Source: Variovorax sp. E3 (GTDB lineage: Bacteria > Pseudomonadota > Gammaproteobacteria > Burkholderiales > Burkholderiaceae_C). Taken from it: 64,000 bases of DNA. The notes beneath the pieces are model-generated. The model was not told the DNA's origin and made no database searches. It saw nothing but the letters and a program-made list of their open reading frames with translations. Made by a program: the position numbers and the translations under genes. Positions 11,208-20,344 of this stretch are shown here, in pieces. The DNA is taken from contig NZ_MOWM01000013.1 in assembly GCF_016082275.1 (NCBI RefSeq), positions 1 through 64,000 on the forward strand, given 5' to 3'. Position 1 is the first letter of the stretch. Each line of letters begins with the position of its first letter.

Positions 11208-12113
11208 TCAGCCCGTGAGGCGCTCGAGCGCCTCGCGGTACTTGGCGGCGGTCTTCTCGATGACCTCGGCCGGCAGGCGCGGCGCCGGCGGCGTCTTGTC
11301 CCAGGGCTTGCCGTTGATCTTGGTGGCCTCGAGCCAGTCGCGCACGAACTGCTTGTCGTAGCTGGGCGGGTTGGCGCCTGCGGCCAGCGCGGCCTCGTAG
11401 CCTTCCACCGGCCAGTAGCGCGAGCTGTCGGGCGTGAGCACCTCGTCCATCAGCACCAGCGTGCCGGCCTCGTCCAGGCCGAACTCGAACTTGGTGTCGG
11501 CAATGATCATTCCCTTGGTCAGGGCGATCTGCGCGGCGGTTTCGTAGATGGCGATGCTGGTTTCGCGGATCTGCTGGGCCAGCTTGGGGCCGACGATCTC
11601 GACCACGCGCTCGTAGCTGATGTTCTCGTCGTGCTCGCCGGCGGCGGCCTTGGCGGCGGGCGTGAAGATCGGGCGCGGCAGCTTGCTGGCGTTGGTCAGG
11701 CCCTCGGGCAGCGGCACGCCGCAGACCGAACGCGATTCCTGGTATTCCTTCCAGCCACTGCCGGCCAGGTAGCCGCGCACCACGGCCTCGACCGGAATCG
11801 GCTTCAGGCGCTTGACCAGCATCGAGCGCTGCGTGACCTGGGGTACCTCGTCGGGCGTGACCACGCTTTCGGGCGCGTCGCCGGTCAGGTGGTTGGGGCA
11901 CAGCTGGCCGAGCCGCTCGAACCACCACAGCGCCATTTGCGTGAGGATCTCGCCCTTGCCGGGAATGGGCTCGCCCATGATCACGTCGAACGCGCTCAGG
12001 CGGTCGCTGGCGACCATGAGGATGCGGTCTTCACCGACGGCGTAGTTGTCGCGCACCTTGCCGCGCGCAAGCAGGGGCAGGCTCTGGATGGAGGAGGTGT
12101 GGACGGTGGTCAT
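11208..12113 (-). CDS. purC: Phosphoribosylaminoimidazole-succinocarboxamide synthase (SAICAR synthetase)
   Basis: Joins CAIR and aspartate with ATP in purine synthesis. The 301-residue length is the longer SAICAR synthetase form. Diagnostic stretches are [30 protein letters not shown] at the N-terminus (ATP loop), [16 protein letters not shown], and ADTKFEFG followed by [14 protein letters not shown]. Start chosen at MTTVHTSS; the frame is open further upstream but into the fba terminator region. The gene lies downstream of fba on the same strand with a terminator between them, so it probably has its own promoter in the 60 bases before its start. The purE and purK partners lie about 2 kb away. 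Confidence 0.95.
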   Translation of the reverse strand: MTTVHTSSIQSLPLLARGKVRDNYAVGEDRILMVASDRLSAFDVIMGEPIPGKGEILTQMALWWFERLGQLCPNHLTGDAPESVVTPDEVPQVTQRSMLVKRLKPIPVEAVVRGYLAGSGWKEYQESRSVCGVPLPEGLTNASKLPRPIFTPAAKAAAGEHDENISYERVVEIVGPKLAQQIRETSIAIYETAAQIALTKGMIIADTKFEFGLDEAGTLVLMDEVLTPDSSRYWPVEGYEAALAAGANPPSYDKQFVRDWLEATKINGKPWDKTPPAPRLPAEVIEKTAAKYREALERLTG

Positions 12114-12172
12114 GGGAGCAACAACAAATGCGGTGGGAAACGTGGGACGGTGAAAGCGGATTGTGCGCGCAG

Positions 12173-12196
12173 AAAAAAGCCACCGCGAACGGTGGC
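12173..12196 (-). terminator. Rho-independent terminator after fba
   Basis: On the minus strand the 7-bp stem GCCACCG / CGGTGGC closes a TTCG loop and is followed by six T residues (12178-12173). It lies 20 bases past the fba stop and separates fba from purC. Confidence 0.9.
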
Positions 12197-12216
12197 CTTC
12201 GAATCGCAAGGCGGTT

Positions 12217-13281
12217 TTAGACGACTTCCTGCGCCAGTTCGCCCTTGGCGTACTTGGCGGCGACCACTTGCAGCGTGTCGCCCTTGATCTTGGCGCCCTG
12301 GCCTTCGCAGCCGAACTCGATGTAGCGCTGCTTGCAGATCAGCTTGGCGGCCTCGCGCGCGGGCTTGAGCCATTCGCGGGCGTCGAACTTCTCGGGGTTC
12401 TCGAACAGGAACTTGCGCACCGCGCCGGTCATGGCCAGGCGGATGTCGGTGTCGATGTTGATCTTGCGCACACCGTGCTTGATGGCTTCCTGGATTTCCT
12501 TGACGGGCACGCCGTAGGTTTCCTTCATGTTGCCGCCGTACTGGCGAATGATGGCCAGCAGCTCTTGCGGCACGCTCGACGAGCCGTGCATCACCAGGTG
12601 GGTGTTGGGAATGCGGCGGTGGATTTCCTTGATGCGGTCGATCGCCAGGATGTCGCCGGTGGGCTCGCGCGTGAACTTGTAGGCGCCGTGGCTGGTGCCG
12701 ATGGCAATGGCCAGCGCGTCGATTTGCGTGCGCTTGACGAAGTCGGCGGCCTGCTCGGGGTCGGTCAGCAGCTGCTCGCGCGTCATGGTGTCGTCGGTGC
12801 CGTGACCGTCTTCCTTGTCGCCCTTCATGGTCTCGAGCGAGCCCAGGCAGCCGAGTTCGCCTTCGACCGTCACGCCCAGGCGGTGGGCCATGTCCGACAC
12901 CTTCTTGGTGACGTCCACGTTGTAGTCGTAGCTGGCGATGGTCTTGCCGTCGGCCTCGAGCGAGCCGTCCATCATGACCGAGCTGAAGCCCAGGTCGATG
13001 GCGCCCTTGCAGACGTCGGGGTTCTGGCCGTGGTCCTGGTGCATGACCAGCGGAATGTTCGGGTACTGCTCGATGGCCGCCTGGATCAGGTGCTTGATGA
13101 AGGCTTCGCCGGCGTACTTGCGCGCGCCTGCGCTGGCTTGCAGGATGACAGGCGCGCCGGTTTCCTTGGCGGCCTCCATCACGGCCTGGACCTGTTCGAG
13201 GTTGTTGACGTTGAAGGCCGGAATGCCGTAGCCATTGGCTGCGGCATGGTCGAGCAGTTCGCGCATCGAGACGAGTGCCAT
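12217..13281 (-). CDS. fba: Fructose-bisphosphate aldolase, class II
   Basis: A 354-residue zinc-dependent aldolase that interconverts fructose 1,6-bisphosphate with dihydroxyacetone phosphate and glyceraldehyde 3-phosphate. Zinc and catalytic motifs: [24 protein letters not shown], the phosphate loop [18 protein letters not shown], and [12 protein letters not shown]. It belongs to the long subtype usual in betaproteobacteria. The ATG follows a purine-rich leader. Together with pgk and pyk further right it supplies the lower glycolytic/gluconeogenic block. A strong terminator follows. Confidence 0.96.
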   Translation of the reverse strand: MALVSMRELLDHAAANGYGIPAFNVNNLEQVQAVMEAAKETGAPVILQASAGARKYAGEAFIKHLIQAAIEQYPNIPLVMHQDHGQNPDVCKGAIDLGFSSVMMDGSLEADGKTIASYDYNVDVTKKVSDMAHRLGVTVEGELGCLGSLETMKGDKEDGHGTDDTMTREQLLTDPEQAADFVKRTQIDALAIAIGTSHGAYKFTREPTGDILAIDRIKEIHRRIPNTHLVMHGSSSVPQELLAIIRQYGGNMKETYGVPVKEIQEAIKHGVRKINIDTDIRLAMTGAVRKFLFENPEKFDAREWLKPAREAAKLICKQRYIEFGCEGQGAKIKGDTLQVVAAKYAKGELAQEVV

Positions 13282-13346
13282 GGGGAAATACCTCGCGGGA
13301 ATTAGGAAAAAGAGAAGACTGAAAGACGAGAAAAACTGTCCTAATT

Positions 13347-14275
13347 CTACCGAGCGACCTTGTCGGACGGCACTGACGCCAACCCGAGGAAGGCCATGAC
13401 CGGCGGCAGCACCGGCCCGCCCAGCCACTGGATGGGCTTGGCGAAGGCCCCGATCAGCGTGATGTGGCTCAGGTTGTCGAACATCCGCACCTCCACCGGA
13501 ACGCCCGCCGCGCGCAGCGCCGAGGCCATCTGGCCGGTGTTGCGGTCGGGGTAGACCAGGGTGTCCTTCGAGGCCGCCAGCAGCAGCGTGCGCGGCGCGG
13601 CCGGCGTGACATGCGCCAGCGGCTGCGAGTCGCGCGGCGTGTTCGGCCAGTTGAAGGCCGCCTGGGCCTGCGGGTCGCCGATGGGCAGAAAGTCGTAGGG
13701 GCCGGCCAGGCCGATCCAGCCCGCGAGCTGGCTCGGGCTGGCGCCCACCTCGTCCAGCCAGCGTTCGTCCAGCGCCACCATCGCGGCGTTGTAGCCGCCC
13801 GAGCTGTGGCCCATCACGTAGACCTGTTTCGGGTCGGCGCCCAGCTGCGCGGCGTTGTCGAGCGCCCACTTGACGGCCAGCGCGCTGTCGCGCACGAACG
13901 CCGGATAAGTAAAAGTGGGTGACAGGCCGTAGTCGGGAATCACCACCACCGCGCCGCGCGCGGCCAGCGCCTCGCCCACGAAGCGGAAGCTCGCGCGGTC
14001 GCCCGTGGTCCAGGTGCCGCCGAAGAAGAACACCACCAGCGGCCGCGCGCCCCGGGCCGGCGCGGTGGCGGGCAGCGGCTGGTACACGTCGAGCAGCTGG
14101 CGCGGCGCTTGCCGTAGGCGATGCCGCCCTGGAACTGGTAGGTGTCGGCGGGCACCAGCCGGCCGAGCACCTTGATGGGGGAACAGGCCGCGAGCGCGGC
14201 GGCGGCAAGGACGGAAAAAGTGGTGAAGAGGGCGCCGCGGCGCTGGCGAAGGGACGCGAAGGTGGGAAGGCTCAT
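13347..14275 (-). CDS. Lipoprotein alpha/beta-hydrolase, carboxylesterase type (apparent frameshift)
   Basis: A 309-residue predicted lipoprotein esterase once one base is restored. Residues 1-33 form a lipoprotein signal (AAAALAAC lipobox), followed by [23 protein letters not shown]. The catalytic part has the oxyanion-hole strand VVFFFGGTW, nucleophile elbow [10 protein letters not shown], a candidate acid in [10 protein letters not shown] and the His in [10 protein letters not shown]. This resembles the BD-FAE / carboxylesterase branch. The break is near 14103 ([15 protein letters not shown]) and adding one base fixes it; without that the signal peptide would be lost from the enzyme. It lies between fba and acdR and has no obvious pathway partner. 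Confidence 0.75.
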
Positions 14276-14310
14276 CGCGACAGTACGCGCGCGGCGCGCC
14301 ACCGGTTTCG

Positions 14311-14808
14311 TCAGAGGGGGAGCTGCGTGGTCGACAGCACCTGCTTCAACACGACGAAGGTGCGGATCTGCCGCACGCCCGGCAGGTACAGCAGCTGCTC
14401 GGCGTGCAGGCGGTTGAAGCTGTCGTTGTCGCGCGTGCGCACGAGCATGAAGTAGTCGAACTCGCCCGTGACCACGTGGCATTCGAGGCAGCCCGACACC
14501 TTCTGCGCGGCCTTCTCGAAGTCGGCGAAGGAGTCGGGCGTGGAGCGGTCGAGCACCACGCCGATCATCACGAGCATGCCGACGTCGAGCGCGTCGGGGT
14601 CCAGCAGCGCCACGATGCCCTTGATGAGCCCCGACGCCTTGAGCCGCTCGACCCGCCGCAGGCAGGCCGCCGCGCTGAGGTTGACCTTGCCCGCCAGCGC
14701 CACGTTCGACAGCGACGCATCGCGCTGCAGGGCTCGGAGGATGGCGCGGTCGGTGCGATCGAGCTCCGGCGCGGCACGCAACTTTGTTGTGCTCATGGCT
14801 TTCTTCAC
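14311..14808 (-). CDS. acdR: Lrp/AsnC-type regulator divergent to ACC deaminase
   Basis: A 165-residue Lrp-family regulator: winged helix-turn-helix at about residues 18-65 (RAILRALQRDASLSNVALAG) and a C-terminal RAM ligand-binding domain (residues 75-155). A Met at residue 5 (MSTTKL) is a possible alternative start. It is divergent from the ACC deaminase gene with 124 bases between, the arrangement described for acdR-acdS in Variovorax, Pseudomonas and Azospirillum, where AcdR activates acdS in response to ACC and is feedback-controlled through leucine. The symbol rests on that synteny. Confidence 0.85.
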   Translation of the reverse strand: MKKAMSTTKLRAAPELDRTDRAILRALQRDASLSNVALAGKVNLSAAACLRRVERLKASGLIKGIVALLDPDALDVGMLVMIGVVLDRSTPDSFADFEKAAQKVSGCLECHVVTGEFDYFMLVRTRDNDSFNRLHAEQLLYLPGVRQIRTFVVLKQVLSTTQLPL

Positions 14809-14932
14809 GGCCTGAAAGTTTTCGATTCGTCCATCCTGCCTTTTTTTCTTCCGTTAAGCCAGCCAACTTTGCAAGCACGTTGCGAGCCCTTCTTCCTACG
14901 ATTCAAGGCTTCAACTCCCTGGAGCCGCACCC
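14809..14932. promoter_or_regulatory. acdR-acdS divergent promoter region
   Basis: A 124-base gap less GC-rich than its surroundings. Within it TTTGCAAGCACGTTGCGA (14867-14884) contains the inverted repeat GCAA-N5-TTGC, a plausible Lrp/AcdR box. CTGGAG about 10 bases before the acdS GTG is the ribosome-binding site. A T-rich run (TTTTTTTCTTCC, 14840-14851) lies nearer acdR. No confident -35/-10 pair was assigned. Confidence 0.5.
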
Positions 14933-15949
14933 GTGAACCTGAAGAAGTTTCCCCGCCACGCCCTGACCTTCGGCCCCACGCCGATCCACCCGCTGAAGCG
15001 GCTGAGCGCGCACCTGGGCGGCAAGGTCGACCTCTACGCCAAGCGCGAGGACTGCAACAGCGGCCTGGCCTTCGGCGGCAACAAGACCCGCAAGCTCGAG
15101 TACCTGATTCCCGAGGCGCTCGAGGGCGGCTACGACACGCTGGTGTCGATCGGCGGCATCCAGTCGAACCAGACGCGGCAGGTGGCCGCCGTGGCCGCGC
15201 ACCTGGGCCTGAAATGCGTGCTGGTGCAGGAGAACTGGGTCAACTACTCCGACGCGGTGTACGACCGGGTCGGCAACATCGAGATGTCGCGCATCCTGGG
15301 CGCCGACGTGCGGCTCGATGCGGCGGGCTTCGACATCGGCATCCGCAAGAGCTGGGAAGAAGCCATGGCCGACGTGCGCAAGGCCGGCGGCAAGCCGTTC
15401 CCGATTCCGGCCGGCTGCTCGGAGCACCCGCGCGGCGGCCTGGGCTTCGTGGGCTTTGCCGAGGAGGTGCGCCAGCAGGAGGCCGAGCTGGGCTTCAAGT
15501 TCGACTACATCGTGACCTGCTCGGTCACGGGCAGCACGCAGGCCGGCATGGTGGTGGGCTTCGCGGCCGACGGCCGCTCTGACCGGGTGATCGGCATCGA
15601 CGCTTCGGCCAAGCCGCAGCAGACCTTCGAGCAGATCGTGCGCATCGCCAAGGGCACGGCCGAGCTGGTGGAGCTGGGCCGCGACATCACCGAGAAGGAC
15701 GTGGTGCTGGACCGCCGCTTCGGCGGGCCCGAATACGGGCTGCCGAACGACGGCACGCTGGAGGCGATTCGCCTGTGCGCGCGCTTCGAGGGCATGCTGA
15801 CCGACCCTGTGTACGAGGGCAAGTCGATGCACGGAATGATCGAGAAAGTGCGGCTCGGGGAATTCCCGGCGGGCTCGAAGGTGCTGTACGCGCACCTGGG
15901 CGGGGTGCCGGCCCTGAACGCCTACAGCTTCTTGTTCCGCAACGGCTGA
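14933..15949 (+). CDS. acdS: 1-aminocyclopropane-1-carboxylate (ACC) deaminase
   Basis: A 338-residue PLP enzyme that breaks ACC, the plant ethylene precursor, into 2-oxobutyrate and ammonia. The length and key residues match true ACC deaminases rather than D-cysteine desulfhydrase: PLP lysine Lys51 in [11 protein letters not shown], Tyr294-Glu295 in PVYEGKSM, and Leu322 in [10 protein letters not shown]. The substrate loop [20 protein letters not shown] is intact. Translation starts at GTG, common for this gene. The divergent Lrp-type gene is its likely activator. The trait is typical of plant-associated Variovorax that lower root ethylene. Confidence 0.96.
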   Translation: MNLKKFPRHALTFGPTPIHPLKRLSAHLGGKVDLYAKREDCNSGLAFGGNKTRKLEYLIPEALEGGYDTLVSIGGIQSNQTRQVAAVAAHLGLKCVLVQENWVNYSDAVYDRVGNIEMSRILGADVRLDAAGFDIGIRKSWEEAMADVRKAGGKPFPIPAGCSEHPRGGLGFVGFAEEVRQQEAELGFKFDYIVTCSVTGSTQAGMVVGFAADGRSDRVIGIDASAKPQQTFEQIVRIAKGTAELVELGRDITEKDVVLDRRFGGPEYGLPNDGTLEAIRLCARFEGMLTDPVYEGKSMHGMIEKVRLGEFPAGSKVLYAHLGGVPALNAYSFLFRNG

Positions 15950-15960
15950 GGCCGTTGCGG
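15937..15960. terminator. Perfect hairpin over the acdS stop codon
   Basis: CCGCAACGGC (15937-15946) pairs perfectly with GCCGTTGCGG (15951-15960) around a 4-base loop that includes part of the acdS stop. pyk converges from the other side with its stop at 15971. There is no T tract, so this may be a Rho-dependent or 3'-end-stabilising hairpin shared by the two converging genes. Confidence 0.5.
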
Positions 15961-15970
15961 GGTCGTCTCG

Positions 15971-17418
15971 TCAGCTGACGCGGCAGATTTTCAGCATATT
16001 GGTGCCGCCCGGGGCACCCATCGGCTCGCCGCAGGTGATGGCGTAGACGTCGCCGGTCTGCACGATGCCGCGCTTCTTCAGGTGGTTCTCGGCCTGCAGC
16101 AGCGCGGTGTCGCGGTCGCTTTCCGAGTCCATCAGCAGCGGGCGCACGTTGCGGTACAGCGCCAGCTTGCGCTGCGTGGCCAGGCGGGTGGTCAGCGCGT
16201 ACATGGGAATGTGCGCGCGGTGGCGGCTCATCCACAGCATGGTGGAGCCCGACTCGGTCAGCGCCACGATGGCCTTGGCGCCCAGGTGGTGCGCCGTGAA
16301 CAGCGCGCCCATGGCAATCGACTGGTCGATGCGGCTGTAGGTCTTGCCGCTGAAGTCGGCGTCGAGCGTCTTGTCCTCGGCGATTTCGGCGGCCTCGCAG
16401 ATGCGGCTCATTTCCTGCACCGTTTCGAGCGGGTAGCGGCCCGAGGCGGTTTCGGCCGAGAGCATCACGGCGTCGGTGCCGTCGAGCACGGCGTTGGCCA
16501 CGTCGCTGACTTCGGCGCGCGTGGGCACGGGGTTGGTGATCATCGACTCCATCATCTGGGTCGCGGTGATGACCACCTTGTCCATGTCGCGCGCCATGCG
16601 GATCATTTTCTTCTGCAGCGCCGGCACGGCCGCGTTGCCCACCTCGACCGCGAGGTCGCCGCGCGCCACCATGATGCCGTCGCTGGCGCGCAGGATTTCT
16701 TCCAGGCGCGGAATGGCTTCGGCGCGCTCGATCTTGGCGATCATGCCGGGCTTGTGGCCGAACTCGGCCGCCGCCACGTTGCACAGCTGGCGCGCCATTT
16801 CCATGTCGGTGGCGTTCTTGGGAAAGCTCACGGCCACGTAGTCGGCCTGGAAGCTCATCGCGGTCTTGATGTCTTCCATGTCCTTGGCGGTCAACGCGGG
16901 GGCGGTGAGGCCGCCGCCCTGCTTGTTGATGCCCTTGTTGTTGGACAGCTCGCCGCCCAGCTTGACGGTGGTGTGCACGGCTTCGCCGCGCACCGCGTCG
17001 ACCGTGAGCACGATCAGGCCGTCGTTCAGCAACAGCTTGTCGCCGGGCTTCACGTCGCGCGGCAGGTCCTTGTAGTCGAGGCCCACGGCGTCGATGTCGC
17101 CCAGCTCGGTGCGCGAGGCGTCGAGCACGAACTTGCGCCCGGCTCCAGCCAGACCTTGCCCTGCGCGAACTTGCCCACGCGGATCTTGGGGCCCTGCAGG
17201 TCGGCCATGATGGCCACTTCGCGGCCCGTGCGGCGGGCGGCTTCGCGCACCATGGCGGCGCGGTCGATGTGGTCCTGCGCCGTGCCGTGGCTGAAGTTCA
17301 GGCGCACCACGCTGACCTTGGCCAGGATCATCTTTTCCAGCAGTTCCGGCGTGTTGGACGCCGGACCGAGCGTGGCAACGATCTTGGTGGCGTGGCGGGG
17401 GATGCGGTCCGTGCTCAT
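15971..17418 (-). CDS. pyk: Pyruvate kinase (apparent frameshift)
   Basis: Transfers phosphate from phosphoenolpyruvate to ADP at the end of glycolysis; 482 residues once one base is restored. The N-terminal part reads ATKIVATLGPASNTPELLEKM with VRLNFSHG and the substrate region IMADLQGPKIRVG; after the break come FPKNATDMEM, the signature IAKIERAEAIPRLEEIL, DGIMVARGDLAVEVG and the C-terminal allosteric domain. The break is near 17143 (WLEPG|KFVLDASR). As this is a core enzyme with perfect motifs on both sides, sequence error is the likely cause. The gene ends head-to-head against acdS. Confidence 0.92.
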
Positions 17419-17442
17419 GAGGGTAGTCTCCGTTTTGTATTC

Positions 17443-17464
17443 GCTACTGTATACACTTTGTGTG
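17443..17464 (-). promoter_or_regulatory. Probable pyk promoter/operator motif
   Basis: Read toward pyk the segment is CACACAAAGTGTATACAG, with a TATACA hexamer suited to a -10 box and a short GTATAC palindrome; the pyk ATG lies about 25 bases further. A near-identical CACGCAAAGTGTATGC precedes the Lrp gene at 42571-42586. The -35 assignment is unclear. Confidence 0.35.
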
Positions 17465-17518
17465 TCTGACGGAAGTCACCCGGACGGGCTTTCGTCACGC
17501 CACCCGCCGCGCCGACGG

Positions 17519-18712
17519 TCAGCCGGCGGCTCGCTTGGCCAGGATTTCGAAGGCCGGCAGGGTCTTGCCTTCCAGCACTTCGAGGAAGGCGCCGCCGCCG
17601 GTCGAGATGTAGCCGACCTGCTTTTCGATGCCGTACTTGGCAATGGCGGCCAGCGTGTCGCCGCCGCCGGCGATCGAGAACGCGCTGCTTTCTGCGATGG
17701 CTTGCGCGATGGCCTTGGTGCCGCCCGCGAAGGCGTCGAACTCGAACACGCCCACCGGGCCGTTCCAGACGATGGTGCCGGCTTCGCGCAGCTGCGCGGC
17801 CAGCTGGGCCGAAGTCTTGGGGCCGATGTCCAGGATCAGGTCGTCGTCGGCCACGTCGCTCGCGTCCTTGACGGTGGCGACCGCGTCGGCTGCGAAGGTC
17901 TTGGCCGTGACCACGTCGACCGGGATCGGCACGTCGGCGCCGCGCGCGCGCATGGCCTCGATCACGGCCTTGGCCTGGTCGACCAGGTCGGCCTCGGCCA
18001 GCGACTTGCCGATCTTCAGGCCGGCGGCCAGCATGAAGGTGTTGGCGATGCCACCGCCCACGATGAGCTGGTCGACATTGGCCGACAGGCTCTTGAGGAT
18101 GGTGAGCTTGGTGCTGACCTTGGAGCCCGCCACGATGGCCACCAGCGGCCGCTTGGGCTGGGCCAGCGCCTTGGTGATGGCGTCGATCTCGGCCGCCAGC
18201 AGCGGGCCGGCCGCGGCGATCTTGGCGAACTGGGCGATGCCGTAGGTGGTGGCTTCGGCGCGGTGGGCGGTGCCGAAGGCGTCGTTCACGTAGATGTCGG
18301 TGAGCGCGGCCAGCTTGCGGGCCAGCGCCTCGTCGTTCTTCTTCTCGCCCTTGTTGACGCGGCAGTTCTCCAGCAGCACGACCTGGCCGGGCTTGACGTC
18401 GACGCCGTCGACCCAGTTGGCCACCAGCGGCACTTCACGGCCGAGCAGCTCGCCCAGGCGCTTGGCCACGGGGGCCAGCGAGTCTTCGGGCTTGAACTCG
18501 CCTTCGGTCGGGCGGCCCAGGTGCGAGGTGACCATCACGGCCGCGCCGGCGTCCAGCGCCAGCTGGATGCACGGCACCGAGGCGCGCACGCGCGTGTCTT
18601 CGGTGATGTTGCCGGCGTCGTCCTGCGGCACGTTGAGGTCGGCACGGATGAAGACGCGCTGGCCGGCGGCTTTGCCCTGTGCGCAGAGGTCGGTGAATCG
18701 AATGACGTTCAT
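17519..18712 (-). CDS. pgk: Phosphoglycerate kinase
   Basis: A 397-residue glycolytic kinase that interconverts 1,3-bisphosphoglycerate + ADP and 3-phosphoglycerate + ATP. N-terminal substrate motifs [14 protein letters not shown] and [14 protein letters not shown], hinge and mid motifs [15 protein letters not shown] and [16 protein letters not shown], and C-terminal nucleotide motifs [15 protein letters not shown] and [16 protein letters not shown] are all intact. Start chosen at MNVIRF rather than the upstream in-frame ATG at 18748. It runs in the same direction as pyk with a 100-base gap that carries the pyk promoter motif. Confidence 0.96.
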   Translation of the reverse strand: MNVIRFTDLCAQGKAAGQRVFIRADLNVPQDDAGNITEDTRVRASVPCIQLALDAGAAVMVTSHLGRPTEGEFKPEDSLAPVAKRLGELLGREVPLVANWVDGVDVKPGQVVLLENCRVNKGEKKNDEALARKLAALTDIYVNDAFGTAHRAEATTYGIAQFAKIAAAGPLLAAEIDAITKALAQPKRPLVAIVAGSKVSTKLTILKSLSANVDQLIVGGGIANTFMLAAGLKIGKSLAEADLVDQAKAVIEAMRARGADVPIPVDVVTAKTFAADAVATVKDASDVADDDLILDIGPKTSAQLAAQLREAGTIVWNGPVGVFEFDAFAGGTKAIAQAIAESSAFSIAGGGDTLAAIAKYGIEKQVGYISTGGGAFLEVLEGKTLPAFEILAKRAAG

Positions 18713-18803
18713 GGATCTGGAGGAGGTGGAAGACGGGTCGGCCTGCATTGTAGGTTTCGCCCCGCCGCCGCCCTGTGCGCCTGATGCCGCGCACCGATGC
18801 TTT

Positions 18804-19708
18804 TCAGGCCTTTTGCCGCGCCTGGGCGAACTGCCCGAGGATCTCCACGAAGCCCGCGGCCGCCGGCGAGAGACCGCGCCGCGCGGCGGTGTAGACGCAG
18901 ACCTCGCGGTGGAAGTCGGGCGATTCGAGCCGCACCATCCGCAGCCCGTGGGCGCGCACCAGCGGCGCCGAATAGGTCGGGCACACCGTGAGCCCGAGCC
19001 CCGAGGCCACCATGCCGAGCGCCGTGGTCATGTACGACACCTCCTGGGTGGCGGGGCGCAGCATGTAGTCGCACTCGGCCGGGGCCAGCTCGGGCAGCAC
19101 GCGCTGGCGGAAGTCGCGCGTGGGGGCGATGAAGGTGTAGGGGCCGAGCTCGTGCCAGCGCACCTTGCGGCGGTCGGCAAAGGCGTGCCCGGGCGGCAGA
19201 TCAGCCAATGGCGGTCGCGGAACAGCGTGCGGCGCTCGATGGCGCCGTCGACCATCACGTCCTGCCCCACGGCCAGCTCGACGTCGCCGGCCATGACGCC
19301 CGCCAGCAGGTTCTCGGGCAGCGTGTCGGCCAGGCGCACGTCGACGCCCGGGTACTTCTCGCGGTACAGCGCAATCACGCGCGGCATCAGCGTGCAGGCC
19401 ATGAGCTGCGGCGCCGCAAGCCGCAACAAGCCTTTCTTCTTGTCACGCAAGTCGGTCACGCCGGCCACCGCGCTCGTGAGGTCGCCGAGCAGACGGTGCA
19501 CCGACGGCAAGAACTCGCGCCCGGCTTCGGACACCTGCACGCTGCGGGTGTTGCGGTCGAGCAGCTGCACGCCCATTTCGCGTTCGAGCTCGCGCACCAG
19601 CACGCTGAGCGCCGACTGCGTGAGGTGCAGCTGCTGCGCCGCGGCGGTGAAGCTGCCGCTCTCGGCCACGGCGGCGAAGGCGCGCAACTGGCGCAGGGTG
19701 AGGTTCAT
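18804..19708 (-). CDS. LysR-family transcriptional regulator (apparent frameshift)
   Basis: A 301-residue LysR regulator after repair: N-terminal winged helix-turn-helix ([20 protein letters not shown], recognition helix in [16 protein letters not shown]) and a two-lobed periplasmic-binding-like effector domain. The frame breaks near 19201 ([16 protein letters not shown]) and one more C in a C run restores it. It is divergent from the VOC/hydrolase/monooxygenase operon across a 90-base AT-rich gap with a dyad, so it probably controls that operon, with a pathway metabolite as likely coinducer. The effector cannot be told from sequence. Confidence 0.82.
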
Positions 19709-19798
19709 ATATATGGTTATTTCATCAATCGATGAATTAATTTCGATTGCATCATAGACCCGGCATCGCCCAATACCGGCTCACCGGAGACACGCGCC
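19709..19798. promoter_or_regulatory. LysR divergent control region with dyad TTCATC-N4-GATGAA
   Basis: This gap is far more AT-rich than its neighbours. It holds the perfect dyad TTCATC AATC GATGAA (19721-19736) flanked by ATAT-rich DNA, with a related half-site GATTGCATCA at 19745-19754. LysR regulators bind such short dyads between divergent genes. GAGACACG before 19799 provides a weak ribosome-binding site for the first operon gene. Confidence 0.6.
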
Positions 19799-20344
19799 AT
19801 GCCGACACCCCCACCACCGCCCGTGCGCGGGCTGCACCACTTCGCCTGGCGCTGCCGCGACAGCGAGGAAACCCGCCGCTTCTACGAAGACCTGCTGGGC
19901 CTGCCGCTGGCCCACGTCATCAAGAGCGACCACGTGCCGAGCACGGGCGAGTACTGCCCCTACGTGCACATCTTTTTCCAGATGCGCGACGGTTCGTACA
20001 TCGCCTTCTTCGACCTGGGCGACGACGTGGCCGCGCTGCCCTCGCCCAACACGCCCTCGTGGGTGAACCACATCGCGCTGCGCGTCGATTCGGTGGCCGA
20101 CCTGCTCGCCGCCAAGGCCCGGCTCGAAGGCGCGGGCGTCGAGGTGCTGGGCGTGACCGACCACCACATCATCGAGTCGATCTACTTCTTCGACCCCAAC
20201 GGCATTCGCGTGGAGCTGACCACGCCGACCGTGCCGCAGGCCGAGATGGACGCGCACGCACTGCGCGCCCGCGCCGACCTCGACGCGTGGACCGTGCGCA
20301 AGGCACAGCTTCGCGCCACCGCGAAAGGCGCGCCGAATGTCTGA
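19799..20344 (+). CDS. VOC-superfamily (glyoxalase/extradiol dioxygenase fold) protein
   Basis: A 181-residue vicinal-oxygen-chelate protein with two beta-alpha-beta-beta-beta units: GLHHFAWRCRDSEETRRFYEDL at the N-terminus and VNHIALRV...FFDPNGIRVELTT in the second half. The His in LHHF, the His in VNHIAL and the Glu in RVELTT are the expected metal ligands. Such proteins include glyoxalases and ring-cleaving dioxygenases. As first gene of an operon with a flavin monooxygenase and a hydrolase it may act on a ring or diketone intermediate; the substrate is unknown. Its stop overlaps the next start by eight bases, so the two are coupled. Confidence 0.8.
   Translation: MPTPPPPPVRGLHHFAWRCRDSEETRRFYEDLLGLPLAHVIKSDHVPSTGEYCPYVHIFFQMRDGSYIAFFDLGDDVAALPSPNTPSWVNHIALRVDSVADLLAAKARLEGAGVEVLGVTDHHIIESIYFFDPNGIRVELTTPTVPQAEMDAHALRARADLDAWTVRKAQLRATAKGAPNV

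Noticed and set aside
14933-15949. D-cysteine desulfhydrase instead of ACC deaminase
   Set aside because: Glu295 and Leu322, which mark ACC deaminases, are both present at exact positions and the length is 338 residues.
16082-18784. A 900-codon plus-strand frame over pyk and pgk
   Set aside because: pyk and pgk motifs are unambiguous on the minus strand; the shadow protein is His/Val/Gly-rich only.
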